Positions 24,531 to 33,552 of a DNA stretch of 64,000 nucleotides are shown piece by piece. Positions within the stretch are counted from its first letter, which is position 1, and each line of letters begins with the position of its first letter. The notes beneath the pieces were generated by a model. It made no database searches. It had not been told where the DNA came from and saw nothing but the letters and a program-made list of their open reading frames with translations. Both the position numbers and the translations under genes were made by a program. The stretch lies in assembly GCA_965200525.1 (NCBI GenBank), contig OZ241368.1, positions 3,348,001 to 3,412,000 on the forward strand. The letters are read 5' to 3'. This DNA is from JANNPJ01 sp965200525 (GTDB taxonomy: Bacteria; Actinomycetota; Actinomycetes; Actinomycetales; Kineosporiaceae).

Positions 24531-24974
24531 GTGCCTGAGACTGAGCAGCCGGTGCCCGGTTCGCTGCACCACGTCGAGCTCTGGGTTCCCGATCTCGACC
24601 GGGCCCGGGCCGAATGGGGCTGGCTGCTGGGCGAACTCGGCTACCGGCCCGACCAGGAATGGCCGGCCGGCCAGAGCTGGCGACTGGGCGCCACCTACGT
24701 CGTCCTGGAGCAGTCCCCGGCGATGGCGCCCGGCCCCCACGAGCGGCTGCGGCCGGGCCTGAACCACCTCGCCTTTCACGCGGCCGGCCCCGATCAGGTC
24801 GACGCCCTCGCCGCCCACGGGCCGGAGCGCGGCTGGGCGCTGATGTTCGCCGACCGGCACCCGCACGCCGGTGGACCCCAGCAGTACGCCGCCTATCTGG
24901 AGAACTCGGACGGATTCGAGGTCGAGCTAGTCGCCCCCCGAATTCGAGCGGCGGAGCAGCCCGGCCGGCGGTAA
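24531..24974 (+). CDS. VOC-family protein (glyoxalase/bleomycin-resistance fold)
   Basis: A 147-aa single-domain protein with the vicinal oxygen chelate layout: SLHHVELWVPDLDRA at the start (metal-binding His on the first strand), GLNHLAFHAAG in the middle and a C-terminal DGFEVELVAP with the metal-binding Glu. GTG start at 24531 with CAGACT 6 nt upstream. VOC enzymes catalyse glyoxalase, dioxygenase or resistance reactions; the substrate is not predictable here. It is followed by an SDR gene on the same strand with a 54-bp gap. Confidence 0.8.
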   Translation: MPETEQPVPGSLHHVELWVPDLDRARAEWGWLLGELGYRPDQEWPAGQSWRLGATYVVLEQSPAMAPGPHERLRPGLNHLAFHAAGPDQVDALAAHGPERGWALMFADRHPHAGGPQQYAAYLENSDGFEVELVAPRIRAAEQPGRR

Positions 24975-25028
24975 GAATGGGAACCCGGGCAGATCACTGT
25001 TCGCGCACACCTCAGGGGGAGCACCACG

Positions 25029-25793
25029 ATGACTGGACGGCTCGAAGGAACAGTGGCCCTGGTGACCGGGGCCTCCAGCGGGATCGGCGAGGCCTCGGCC
25101 CTCGCGCTGGCCGGGCAGGGAGCGGCGGTGGCCGTGGTGGCCCGGCGCACCGATCGCCTCGAGACCCTGGCCCGCCGGATCGCCGACGCCGGTGGCACGG
25201 CCTTCGCCATCACCGCTGACGTCACCGACGAGAAGGAGGCCAAGGACGCCGTCGACGCGGCGGCCGCGAAGTTCGGCCGGCTCGACACGGTGATCAACAA
25301 CGCCGGGCTGATGCTGCTCGGCCCGATCGTGGACGCCGACATCACCGAGTGGCAGCGGATGGTGAACCTCAACCTGCTGGGCCTGATGTACGTCGCCCAC
25401 AGTGCCGTGCCGCACCTGCTGCGGGCGGCCGAGGACAGCCCTCGCGGAGTGTCCGACCTGGTGAACATCAGCTCGGTGGCCGGCCGCCAGGTGCGCAAGG
25501 GCAGCGGGGTCTACAACGCGACCAAGCACGGCGTCGGCGCGTTCAGCGAGGCGCTGCGCCTGGAGGTGACCAGCAAGCACCTGCGGGTCTCGCTGATCGA
25601 GCCGGGCGCGGTCGAGACCGAACTGGCCGGCCACAACCGCCCCGAGATCCAGGAGGGGATGAACCAGCGGTTCGCGGCCATGGACCGGCTGCAGGCCGAG
25701 GACATCTCCGAGACGGTCAGCTTCATCGTCAGCCGGCCCCGGCACGTGGCGATCAACGAGATCCTGATCCGGCCCACCGAGCAGGACAGCTGA
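25029..25793 (+). CDS. SDR-family oxidoreductase
   Basis: A 254-aa classical short-chain dehydrogenase. The cofactor motif is TGASSGIG (14-21), followed by NNAG in the substrate-binding strand and the catalytic YNATK (Tyr-x-x-x-Lys) preceded by a Ser in NISSVAG. The basic residues after the second strand (ARRTDR) suggest NADP preference. The family oxidises or reduces hydroxyl or keto groups in many pathways. It starts at an ATG with AGGGGGAG upstream. No pathway partner is adjacent; the next gene is convergent. Confidence 0.9.
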   Translation: MTGRLEGTVALVTGASSGIGEASALALAGQGAAVAVVARRTDRLETLARRIADAGGTAFAITADVTDEKEAKDAVDAAAAKFGRLDTVINNAGLMLLGPIVDADITEWQRMVNLNLLGLMYVAHSAVPHLLRAAEDSPRGVSDLVNISSVAGRQVRKGSGVYNATKHGVGAFSEALRLEVTSKHLRVSLIEPGAVETELAGHNRPEIQEGMNQRFAAMDRLQAEDISETVSFIVSRPRHVAINEILIRPTEQDS

Positions 25794-25801
25794 GCCGGCC
25801 C

Positions 25802-26593
25802 TCACGAGAACGGTTCCCACCAGAACGACCAGTGCGGGACGCCGACCAACTCCGGGGCGTAGCCGCGCAGCGCCCCGGCGCCGTAGGACACGTTCGGCAG
25901 CGCCTCGGCCTCGGTGCCGGGCGGGGCGCCGACGCTGAGCACCAGCGAGTTCGCCCCGATCCGGATCACCCGGACGCCGAACCGGTCCTCCCAGCTGCGC
26001 AGCACGGCCGACAGGGCCCCGGGGTGCGGCTGGTCGGGCGCGCCGGCCCAGCCGGTGTAGGCCGGGATGTCGGCTCCACGAGCCACTGGTACCAGCCCGA
26101 GCCGGGTGTCCGTTGTGTTGACGATGCGCCCGGCCAGGTCGCCGGCGACCTCGTCGGCTCGCCGGGCATCGGCCGGCCCGAGGGCCAGGCCGGGGGCAAG
26201 CCCGGGCCACGAGCGGCCGAAAGGGGCGGTCTCGGCTTCCATCTCGGCGATCTCCTCGGGCCCGTCGCCCGGCGGCACCGCGGTGTTCTCGGCCCAGAGT
26301 TCCGCCAGGACGGCGTCGGCGTCGTACTCCTCGGGCCCGTGCATCCGGAACCGCCCGAGGTTGCCCTCCACCCAGGGCTCGGTCGGCTCGTCGTCGTCGC
26401 CGCGCAGGTAGACCGGCCGCAGCCCGGTGGCCTTGTGCCTGAGCGCGAAATCGGCCCAGGCCCAGGAAGGTGGCGGGTAATCGCTGATCCAGTAACGGAA
26501 CACCTGGGCCGACCAGGGTCGGAACGAGGTGCCGTCCGGCAGCAACTCCGACGGCAGTGCGTCAAGGGAACTCTCGAGGTCGCGGATCTCCAT
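25802..26593 (-). CDS. DUF4253-domain protein
   Basis: A 263-aa protein. ATG 26593 is chosen because TAGGGT lies 8 nt upstream and the longer frame begins in the promoter region of the divergent gene. The C-terminal 110 residues match the DUF4253 pattern: LGLVPVARGADIPAYTGW, VLRSWEDRFGVRVIRIG, then the ending HWSFWWEPF with conserved tryptophans. The N-terminal half is variable and acidic. The function of DUF4253 is unknown, though such proteins often occur singly in actinomycete genomes and sometimes near toxin-immunity genes. It is divergent from the GH13 glucosidase. Confidence 0.75.
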   Translation of the reverse strand: MEIRDLESSLDALPSELLPDGTSFRPWSAQVFRYWISDYPPPSWAWADFALRHKATGLRPVYLRGDDDEPTEPWVEGNLGRFRMHGPEEYDADAVLAELWAENTAVPPGDGPEEIAEMEAETAPFGRSWPGLAPGLALGPADARRADEVAGDLAGRIVNTTDTRLGLVPVARGADIPAYTGWAGAPDQPHPGALSAVLRSWEDRFGVRVIRIGANSLVLSVGAPPGTEAEALPNVSYGAGALRGYAPELVGVPHWSFWWEPFS

Positions 26594-26724
26594 GGCGCTG
26601 GACCCTAAGCTCACCGGGCCGGCCGTGAGCGCGCTCGACGAGAGCCTGTGGACACGGCCCGGCGTTGTCCACAGGCGCGAGCCGATCACGGGCGGATCCG
26701 GGGGGCAGGGGTTACGGTCGGTCC

Positions 26725-28470
26725 ATGTCGAACAGCGCCTCATCGGCGGCACCAGGCGAGTGGTGGCAGCGCGCCGTCGTCTACCAGATCTACCCGCGCA
26801 GCTTCGCCGACGGCAACGGCGACGGCATCGGCGACCTGCCCGGAATCCTCAGCCGGCTGGACCATCTGGCCGAGCTCGGGGTCGACGTGGTCTGGCTCTC
26901 GCCGGTCTACGCCTCACCGCAGGACGACAACGGGTACGACATCAGCGACTACCAGGACGTCGACCCGCTGTTCGGCTCGCTGGCCGACCTCGACGCCCTG
27001 ATCGCCGGGCTGCATCAGCGCGGGATCAAGCTGCTGATGGATCTGGTGGTCAACCACACCTCCGACGAGCACCCGTGGTTCGTCGAGAGCCGGTCCTCGC
27101 TGGCCGCGGCGAAGCGGGACTGGTACTGGTGGCGGCCGGCCCGCGAGGGCATGCAGGCCGGCGACCCGGGGGCCGAGCCGAACAACTGGGCCTCGTTCTT
27201 CTCCGGCCCGGCCTGGCAGCTCGACCCGGCCTCGGGGGAGTACTTCCTGCACCTGTTCTCCCGCAAGCAACCCGATCTCAACTGGGAGAACCCGCAGGTC
27301 AGGCGAGCCGTGTACGAGATGATGCGGTGGTGGCTGGAGCGCGGGGTGGACGGCTTCCGGATGGACGTGATCAATATGATCTCGAAGGATCCGAAGCTTC
27401 CCGACGGCCGAGTCAGCGCCGGCGGCGGAGCCCTGGGCGACGGCTCGGCCAGCTACATCTGCGGGCCCCGGATCCACGAGTTCCTGCAGGAGATGCGGCG
27501 CGAGGTCTTCGCCGGCCGCGACGGCGCGTTCCTCACCGTGGGCGAGATGCCCGGCGTCACCGTCGACGAGGCCCGGCTGTTCACCGATCCGGCCCGGGCC
27601 GAGGTCGACATGGTGTTCCAGTTCGAGCACATGTCGGTCGACCAGGGCTCGTCCAAGTGGGACGTCCAGCCGTTCGACCTGCTCGCCCTCAAGGCCTCGC
27701 TCGGGCGCTGGCAGGCCGGCCTGGCCGAGACCGGCTGGAACAGCCTCTACTGGAACAACCACGACCAGCCCCGGGTGGTCTCCCGGTTCGGGGACGACGG
27801 CCGCTACCGGGTGCAGTCGGCCACCCTGCTGGCCACGGTCCTGCACCTGCACCGGGGCACGCCGTACATCTATCAGGGCGAAGAACTGGGGATGACCAAC
27901 TTCCCGTTCCGCCGGATCGAGCAGTTCCAGGACATCGAGTCGCTGAACCACTACGCCGAGGCGGTCGCCCACGGCCGCGACCCGCAGGACGTGCTGGCCG
28001 GGATGCGGCGGATGAGCCGCGACAACGCCCGCACCCCGATGCAGTGGGACGCCGGCCCGCAGGCCGGGTTCACCACCGGCGACCGGCCCTGGCTGGCGGT
28101 CAACCCCAACCACGACCAGATCAACGCCGAGGCGGCCGGTGCCGACCCGGGCTCGGTGCTCGCGCACTACCGCCGGTTGATCGACCTGCGGCATACCGAA
28201 CCGGCCGTCGGGCTCGGCGATTTCAGCATGCTGCTGGCCGAGCACCCGCGGATCTACGCCTTCACCCGCCGGCTGGAGGCGATCGAGCTCCTGGTGCTGG
28301 GTAACTTCTCGGGTCAGGACGAGCCGGTCGCCGCCGATCCCGAGCTCGCCCCGGGCGACTGGATGGCGGCCGAGCTCGTGATCGGCAACTACCCGCCGCC
28401 GGCCGATCCGCTCGGCCCGCTGCGGCCCTGGGAGGCGCGGGTCTACCGGAGATCCGTCGTCCCAAGCTGA
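26725..28470 (+). CDS. GH13 alpha-glucosidase (oligo-1,6-glucosidase type)
   Basis: A 581-aa cytoplasmic glycoside hydrolase of family 13. Conserved regions are seen in order: VNHT near residue 113 (region I), GFRMDVIN with the nucleophile Asp (region II), the acid/base Glu in the GEMPG segment (region III) and NNHDQPR (region IV). QIYPRSFADGNGDGIGDL at the start is typical of oligo-1,6-glucosidase and trehalose-6-phosphate hydrolase relatives. It hydrolyses terminal alpha-glucosidic links of short oligosaccharides. The start ATG 26725 has TACGGT exactly 6 nt upstream, so a leaderless mRNA is likely. No sugar transporter is adjacent. Confidence 0.9.
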   Translation: MSNSASSAAPGEWWQRAVVYQIYPRSFADGNGDGIGDLPGILSRLDHLAELGVDVVWLSPVYASPQDDNGYDISDYQDVDPLFGSLADLDALIAGLHQRGIKLLMDLVVNHTSDEHPWFVESRSSLAAAKRDWYWWRPAREGMQAGDPGAEPNNWASFFSGPAWQLDPASGEYFLHLFSRKQPDLNWENPQVRRAVYEMMRWWLERGVDGFRMDVINMISKDPKLPDGRVSAGGGALGDGSASYICGPRIHEFLQEMRREVFAGRDGAFLTVGEMPGVTVDEARLFTDPARAEVDMVFQFEHMSVDQGSSKWDVQPFDLLALKASLGRWQAGLAETGWNSLYWNNHDQPRVVSRFGDDGRYRVQSATLLATVLHLHRGTPYIYQGEELGMTNFPFRRIEQFQDIESLNHYAEAVAHGRDPQDVLAGMRRMSRDNARTPMQWDAGPQAGFTTGDRPWLAVNPNHDQINAEAAGADPGSVLAHYRRLIDLRHTEPAVGLGDFSMLLAEHPRIYAFTRRLEAIELLVLGNFSGQDEPVAADPELAPGDWMAAELVIGNYPPPADPLGPLRPWEARVYRRSVVPS

Positions 28471-28595
28471 GCGGCGGGCCGGCGGCCGGGTCGCCGCGGC
28501 GGGCCGATCTGCTGATCGGGGCCGGTCACGCCCTGGCCGCGCTGGCCGTCATCGGGCTGCTCTATCGCGGGCTGGGCGGAGCCGGCCGTCAGGGT

Positions 28596-29279
28596 GTGGA
28601 CGGCGCGGGCCTGCAACTGCTGCGGGCATCCGGGGTCGCCGCCCTGATCTGGGCCTACGCCGGGCTGGTGATCGGCCTGCTGGTCGGCATCCGGTTACCG
28701 CGCCCGCTGCCGGCCGGCCGCCGGGCCTGGGTCGCCGTCCATCGCCGGCTCAACCTGGCCACCCTGGCCCTGATCGCCGCTCACCTGCTGTGTTTCACTC
28801 TGCTCGCGCCGGGCGGTTCTTGGCTGGTGGCGCTGGTCCCGCAGACCGCCGCGGTCGGGGCCCTGGGCTACAGCGCCGGAGTGGTGGCGTTCTACCTGGC
28901 GATCGTGCTCGGGCCGAGCTACTACCTGAGGGACCGGATCGGGCGCCGGTTCTGGTTGGTGGCCCACCAGTTCGCCGCCCTCACCTACGCGGCCGCGCTC
29001 TGGCACACCCTGGTGCTGGGGGCGGACGCCCGGGTGGACGGCCCCGACCGGACCCTGCTCTGGGTGCTGCAGTTTCCGCTGCTGACGCTGTTCGCCGCCC
29101 GGCTGCGCTACCCGTTACGGGTCGCCGACGAGGTGGACGAGCGGCGCCGCCCGGCCCGGCTGGCCGGCGGGCGGCACGCGGTGCTGCGCACGGCGGTGAT
29201 TCTGGGGGTCGGCCTGGCCGGGTTCGGCGTCCTGTACGTGGCCCTGGCCGCGATGGGGCCGGGCCTGCACGTGCGCTGA
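28596..29279 (+). CDS. Ferric-reductase-like transmembrane protein
   Basis: A 227-aa membrane protein with six visible helices. Histidines placed as for heme ligands are seen in VHRRLNLATLALIAAHLL and in HQFAALTYAAALWH, the layout of ferric reductase-like / YedZ-like cytochromes that move electrons across the membrane. The frame has no stop before 28440, and the upstream codons read LLIGAGHALAALAVIGLLY, a clear additional helix. The true start is therefore probably upstream and may be a CTG at 28467 overlapping the previous stop. The annotated GTG 28596 is the first conventional start codon. The C-terminal helix carries no other domain. Confidence 0.7.
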   Translation: MDGAGLQLLRASGVAALIWAYAGLVIGLLVGIRLPRPLPAGRRAWVAVHRRLNLATLALIAAHLLCFTLLAPGGSWLVALVPQTAAVGALGYSAGVVAFYLAIVLGPSYYLRDRIGRRFWLVAHQFAALTYAAALWHTLVLGADARVDGPDRTLLWVLQFPLLTLFAARLRYPLRVADEVDERRRPARLAGGRHAVLRTAVILGVGLAGFGVLYVALAAMGPGLHVR

Positions 29280-29289
29280 CCGGGCCCGG

Positions 29290-30057
29290 TCAGAAAGCGG
29301 TGTAGCCACCGTCCGTGACCAGGATCGAGCCGGTGGTGAAGGACGACGCGTCGGACGCCAGGTAGACCAGGCTCGGCCCGAGCTCGGCCGGGGTGGCGTA
29401 GCGCTGCAGGGGAGCGTCCTCGATCCACTGCCGGCGGAACCGGGGCTCGTCCACCGGCGCCATCTCGGTCTTGACGTAACCCGGGGCCAGGGCGTTCACC
29501 CGCACGCCGAGCGGCCCCCACTCCGCGGCCAGCGACTTGGTCAGCTGGTGGACGGCGGCCTTGGAGGCGTTGTAGGCCGGTTGCCACTGCGGGCGGTTGA
29601 CCACCAGCCCGGACATCGACCCGATGTTCACGATCGAACCGCGCCCCCGGGCCACCATCACCGCGCCGAAGGCCTGGCAGCCGTTCCAGACGCCGGTCAC
29701 GTTGGTGTCCATCACCTCTCGCCACTCCTGCTCGGTGACCTCCAGGGCCGGCGCGTGCACGCACGTCCCGGCGTTGTTCACCAGCACGTCGACCGACCCG
29801 AAGAAGGCCACCACCTGGTCGGCGGCCCGTCCGACGGCGGTCCGGTCGGTGACGTCGGCGGTGAACACCTCGGCCCGCACCCCGAGGTCGCGCAACTCGG
29901 CCAGCAGAGCGGTGCCGGTCTCGGGTCGGCGCAGCAGCAGGGCGACGTCGCTGCCGGCCTCGGCCAGGGCCACCGCCAGGGCCCGCCCGATGCCCCGGTT
30001 GGCGCCGGTCACCACGGACACCCGCCCGCTGAGATCGAAGGCATCCAGAACCGCCAT
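29290..30057 (-). CDS. SDR-family oxidoreductase
   Basis: A 255-aa short-chain dehydrogenase. TGANRGIG (17-24) binds the nucleotide, NNAG follows in the fourth strand, and the catalytic tetrad includes the Ser in GSMSG and YNASK. It ends with the family's GSILVTDGGYTAF segment, typical of gluconate 5-dehydrogenase or 3-oxoacyl-ACP-reductase-like enzymes. ATG 30057 has GAGGGG upstream. It is divergent from the DUF6412/YidC pair and convergent with the ferric-reductase-like gene. Substrate unknown. Confidence 0.9.
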   Translation of the reverse strand: MAVLDAFDLSGRVSVVTGANRGIGRALAVALAEAGSDVALLLRRPETGTALLAELRDLGVRAEVFTADVTDRTAVGRAADQVVAFFGSVDVLVNNAGTCVHAPALEVTEQEWREVMDTNVTGVWNGCQAFGAVMVARGRGSIVNIGSMSGLVVNRPQWQPAYNASKAAVHQLTKSLAAEWGPLGVRVNALAPGYVKTEMAPVDEPRFRRQWIEDAPLQRYATPAELGPSLVYLASDASSFTTGSILVTDGGYTAF

Positions 30058-30103
30058 CGGTGCACCCCTCACGCCGTCGTGTATTCGTGTCAGTATTGCT
30101 CTC

Positions 30104-30427
30104 ATGACCGAGCGTCGGCAGAGATGGGCCGGTTTGGCCCTGTTCGCGGTCTCGGCCGCGGTTCTGCTGGGGCTCGGGGCGGTGGCCCCGGCGGGCGGAC
30201 CGCCCGGGCTGGGCGCGGCCACACTGGTGGTCACGGCCGTCCTGCTGGCCGGTCACCTGAGCCGCCCGGCGGTGCTGGCCCCGGCGATGGTCCGGGTTCA
30301 GCCGGTCGGCCGCGCGGCCGGCACCCGGCCGCCGTCGCCGATCCGCTCCTGCGATCCGGACGCCGCGGGCCGGGTTCGACCTCGGGCTCCCGGCGAGCGC
30401 CGACACCGCGCGCCCGGCCCGAGCTGA
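30104..30427 (+). CDS. Small DUF6412-like membrane protein
   Basis: A 107-aa protein starting at ATG 30104. Two hydrophobic helices (about 9-26 and 33-52) are followed by a cytoplasmic Pro/Arg-rich tail containing DPDAAGRVRPRAPGE, a segment characteristic of small membrane proteins found beside the secondary YidC gene in actinomycetes. Its role is unknown. The constant neighbourhood suggests it assists or regulates the insertase. The yidC paralogue starts 114 bp downstream on the same strand. Confidence 0.6.
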   Translation: MTERRQRWAGLALFAVSAAVLLGLGAVAPAGGPPGLGAATLVVTAVLLAGHLSRPAVLAPAMVRVQPVGRAAGTRPPSPIRSCDPDAAGRVRPRAPGERRHRAPGPS

Positions 30428-30541
30428 CCTCGATCTGCTCCCGACCGGTCCGGCAGTCGATCCGGTAGACCGGGTCGGGCCTCGCCCCCAGCGCGCGGTG
30501 ACGGTTGTCGCCCACCTCACCCGCTGTGCCCGGAGGATCCG

Positions 30542-31276
30542 ATGTCCCTGCTCGCTGTGCTCGACCCTGCCCTCGACCTCGCCTATTCCGCCCTCACCGC
30601 CTGCGCCGAGGGCCTCCGCCCGCTGGCCGGTGGTGCTTCGACGGCGCTCGCACTGGTTCTGATCACGCTGGTCGTCCGGGCCGGCCTGCTGCCGCTGGCC
30701 GTCTCGGTGCTGAGGGCCGACCGGGCCAAGCAGGCCCTCGGGCCCCGTCTGCAGCACCTGCGGCGGCGCCACGCCTCCGATCCGGCCCGGCTGTCCCGGG
30801 AGGTGCTGGCCGCGCACCGGGAGGCCGGGATCAGCCCGCTGGCCGGGCTGCTGCCCGCTCTGGCCCAGGCCCCGGCCATGCTGGTGGTCTACCGGCTCGC
30901 CACGGTCCCGGTGGTGGCCGGTGGGCCGAACGCCCTGCTCAGTTCCCAGTTTCTCGGCGTCCCGCTGGCCGGGCACCTGCCGGCCACGATCGCCGCGGCC
31001 GGCCTGCTCAGTGGGCCGATGCTGCTGGTCGCGGCCGTGGTGGTGGCCTTGGCCGGGCTGGCTCACCTGACCTCGAGGCAGCAGGTCAGCCGGGCTCGGA
31101 CGGCGGCGGCCGTGACCGGGCAGCCGGTGCCGCCGGCGCAGATGCTGGTGTCCCGGCTGATGCCGTACGGCACGGTGGCCGCGCTGGTGGTGGTGCCGTT
31201 CGCGGTGGCCCTGTACCTGGTGACGTCCAACGCCTGGCTCGTGCTGGAGCGAGCGCTGCTGCCCCGGCTGGTCTGA
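30542..31276 (+). CDS. YidC/Oxa1-family membrane insertase (secondary paralogue)
   Basis: A 244-aa membrane protein with the conserved YidC core: the hydrophobic segment LVLITLVVRAGLLPLAVSVL with the membrane Arg, a cytoplasmic helical hairpin (LGPRLQHLRRRHASDP), SPLAGLLPALAQAPAMLVVYR and further helices. It lacks the long N-terminal periplasmic domain and the basic C-tail of the main YidC. Oxa1-family proteins insert membrane proteins with or without Sec. It starts at ATG 30542 with GGAGG upstream. It is preceded by the DUF6412-like gene. Its small size and location away from rpmH/rnpA mark it as a second paralogue. Confidence 0.8.
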   Translation: MSLLAVLDPALDLAYSALTACAEGLRPLAGGASTALALVLITLVVRAGLLPLAVSVLRADRAKQALGPRLQHLRRRHASDPARLSREVLAAHREAGISPLAGLLPALAQAPAMLVVYRLATVPVVAGGPNALLSSQFLGVPLAGHLPATIAAAGLLSGPMLLVAAVVVALAGLAHLTSRQQVSRARTAAAVTGQPVPPAQMLVSRLMPYGTVAALVVVPFAVALYLVTSNAWLVLERALLPRLV

Positions 31277-31352
31277 GCCGGCTCTGAGGCTGCGGGCGAA
31301 CCCGGCCGGGCTTGGGCAGGCGGGCGGGTCGACCGGGTCGTAGGGTCCGGGG

Positions 31353-31913
31353 ATGGCCGCCCAGGGATTCCTCGCAATGCTGTCCAAAATGGTGGGTCAG
31401 CTGGTGCGCGCCGGCACCACCGCGCCCACCGACCGGGCGCCGTCCGGCCGAACGCGAACCGGTTCCACCTCGACCCGCTCGGCCCCGGCCCCGGCCCCAA
31501 CCTCCGCCTACGCGGGAGACTTCGCCGGCCGGGCCGAGCTGGTCTACGCCCCGCACGACGACGGCCGGCCCGACCCGGGCGAGGTGGTCTGGGCCTGGGT
31601 GCCGTTCGAGGAGGACCACAGCCAGGGCAAGGACCGGCCCGTCCTGGTGATCGCTCAGCACGGCCGGTACCTGCTCGGCCTGATGCTGACCAGCAAGGAT
31701 CACGACCGCGACCAGGCCCAGGAGGCCCGGCACGGCCGGTTCTGGCTGGACGTCGGCACCGGGGCCTGGGACCGGCAGGGCCGCCCGAGCGAGGCTCGTC
31801 TCGACCGGGTGCTGCAGCTGGACCCGGCCGCCGTCCGCCGCGAAGGGGCCGCCCTGGACCGGGCCACCTACGAGCAACTGGCGGCCGAGGTCCGCCGGGT
31901 CAAGCACTGGTGA
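31353..31913 (+). CDS. PemK/MazF-like protein
   Basis: A 186-aa protein. Residues 1-70 are a low-complexity Thr/Ser/Pro region. The C-terminal half reads as a PemK/MazF (CcdB-fold) module: PGEVVWAWVPF, QGKDRPVLVIA, then LMLTSKDHD. The family includes mRNA interferases. There is no visible antitoxin gene beside it; the following gene is convergent. The stand-alone PemK-like proteins of actinomycetes are often not proven toxins. ATG 31353 has TAGGGT exactly 6 nt upstream, so a leaderless transcript is likely. Confidence 0.75.
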   Translation: MAAQGFLAMLSKMVGQLVRAGTTAPTDRAPSGRTRTGSTSTRSAPAPAPTSAYAGDFAGRAELVYAPHDDGRPDPGEVVWAWVPFEEDHSQGKDRPVLVIAQHGRYLLGLMLTSKDHDRDQAQEARHGRFWLDVGTGAWDRQGRPSEARLDRVLQLDPAAVRREGAALDRATYEQLAAEVRRVKHW

Positions 31914-31920
31914 GGCCGGT

Positions 31921-33474
31921 TCAGACCGGGTTGGCGCCCGGTGTCGGTGTCGGTGTCGGTGTCCGTGCCGGTGCCGGTGCGGGGGTCGGCTCCGGGTCGG
32001 CGAGCACGCGCCGCCGGCCGGCGCTCTTGGCCGCGTAGAGCTGCTCGTCGGCCCGGTTCAGCAGGTCGATCGCCGGCTCGTCCGGCCGCCAGGTCGCTAC
32101 CCCGGCCGAGAAGGTCTGGCCCATCGGTGTCCGGGCCATCAGCTGCTCCAGGACGGTGACCGCGGTCGGGGTGTCCTGGCCCCGGAAGATCACGACGAAC
32201 TCCTCGCCGCCGTACCGGGCCATGAACCCCCGCGGGGCCAGCTCGGCCAGCCGGTCGGTCCAGTGGGCGGCGCACTCGCGCAGCAACTGGTCGCCGCGGC
32301 TGTGCCCCTCGCTGTCGTTGAACCGCTTGAAATGGTCCAGGTCGAGCAGTCCGACAGTCACGGTCAGCCGCTCGCCGCCGGCGGCGAGGCTGTCCAGTGA
32401 TTCGCGCATGGCCCGGCCCAGCTCGAAATCGAAGGTCCGGCGGTTGGCCAGCCCGGTCAGGCCGTCCGTCCGGGCCAGCACGGCGAGCTGGACGCTCTGC
32501 GACTCCACCGCCCGGATCAGCATGGACATCCGGACCAGGGTCAGGGCGAACAGGATGATCGCCCCGATCGCGGCCGCCCGGACGTGCTCGTCGTCGCCGT
32601 CCAGGTTCTGGGCCAGCAGGGTGACCGGCGCGAGCAGGGCGCCGAAGGCCAGGACGGCCAGCCGCAGCGGGCCCAGCCGCTCGTCGGCCCCCCGGTGCCG
32701 GTCGACCATCCGGGGGGTCTCTTTCTGCCAGAGCGAGAAGGCGACCAGCAGGTCGAACATCAGGTACAGCAGCTCGATCCAGCTCGCGTAGTTGTCCCCG
32801 GAGCCGCCGAACACCTGAACGGTGAAGCCGAAGTCACCGGCGGTCAGGCAGAACAGGCCGCCGGCCAGGAACAGCACCGGGGCCCGGTGCCCGGCCGAGC
32901 TGAACAGCAGCCGGGTGATCACCCCGAGCACCAGGACGTCGCACAGCGGGTAGAGGACGCCGACCGTCTTGGCCGCCGTGGTCACGCTCGAGTCGGCGGC
33001 GATGTCGGCGATCACGAAGCAGTAGGCCAGCACCCCGACGCCGACGGTCAATATGGTGGCGTCGATGACGGCGGCCAGGTTCCGGGTCAGCTGGCGCTTG
33101 CGGATGATCAGCAGGGCCGCGGCCATCAGGAACCCGTAACAGGACAGGTAGAACCCGTCGGTCCAGTTCGGTGAGGCGTCGGAGTGGACGTAGAGCTGGT
33201 TGACGGTCACCCCGATGCCGCCGATCGCGGTGGCGGCCAGCCCGACGAAGATCAGCAGGCCGGCCCAGCCCAATGACCGGCGGTGACGCCAGGCCCCGAC
33301 GCCGCTGAGGCTCACGGCGAAGAGGGAGACCATCTGGAGGCTGATCCGGTAGGGCGCGCCGTCGACCGGCCCGGTGACCTGGGTGGCCAGCACCGAGGCC
33401 AGCAAACAGCCCGCCAGCGTGCTGCCCCGACGTCCGAGGCGCCAGCTGCCCACCGCGCCCATCCCCCAGCCCAT
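31921..33474 (-). CDS. Membrane-bound GGDEF diguanylate cyclase
   Basis: A 517-aa protein. The N-terminal 300 residues contain about nine hydrophobic helices, a membrane sensor module of the type found in actinomycetes. The C-terminal GGDEF domain has TDGLTGLANRR, DLDHFKRFND and the active-site motif GGEEF, so cyclase activity making c-di-GMP from two GTP is expected. The last 35 residues are a Thr-Pro/Ala-Pro repeat encoded by a short GGTGTC tandem repeat. The start is ATG 33474; ATG 33462 is possible. It converges with the PemK-like gene (8-bp gap). No cognate phosphodiesterase is nearby. Confidence 0.9.
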   Translation of the reverse strand: MGWGMGAVGSWRLGRRGSTLAGCLLASVLATQVTGPVDGAPYRISLQMVSLFAVSLSGVGAWRHRRSLGWAGLLIFVGLAATAIGGIGVTVNQLYVHSDASPNWTDGFYLSCYGFLMAAALLIIRKRQLTRNLAAVIDATILTVGVGVLAYCFVIADIAADSSVTTAAKTVGVLYPLCDVLVLGVITRLLFSSAGHRAPVLFLAGGLFCLTAGDFGFTVQVFGGSGDNYASWIELLYLMFDLLVAFSLWQKETPRMVDRHRGADERLGPLRLAVLAFGALLAPVTLLAQNLDGDDEHVRAAAIGAIILFALTLVRMSMLIRAVESQSVQLAVLARTDGLTGLANRRTFDFELGRAMRESLDSLAAGGERLTVTVGLLDLDHFKRFNDSEGHSRGDQLLRECAAHWTDRLAELAPRGFMARYGGEEFVVIFRGQDTPTAVTVLEQLMARTPMGQTFSAGVATWRPDEPAIDLLNRADEQLYAAKSAGRRRVLADPEPTPAPAPARTPTPTPTPGANPV

Positions 33475-33552
33475 GCAAGAAGCATCGACCCGGCCCGGCG
33501 TGATCTTGAGCCGACCCGGCCTGCTCCGATCCGAGCCGGCCCGGTCGCACCC

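Noticed and set aside
31936..31980. Short GGTGTC/GGTGCC tandem repeat
   Set aside because: It encodes the Thr-Pro/Ala-Pro tail of the GGDEF protein; a coding microsatellite rather than a separate element.
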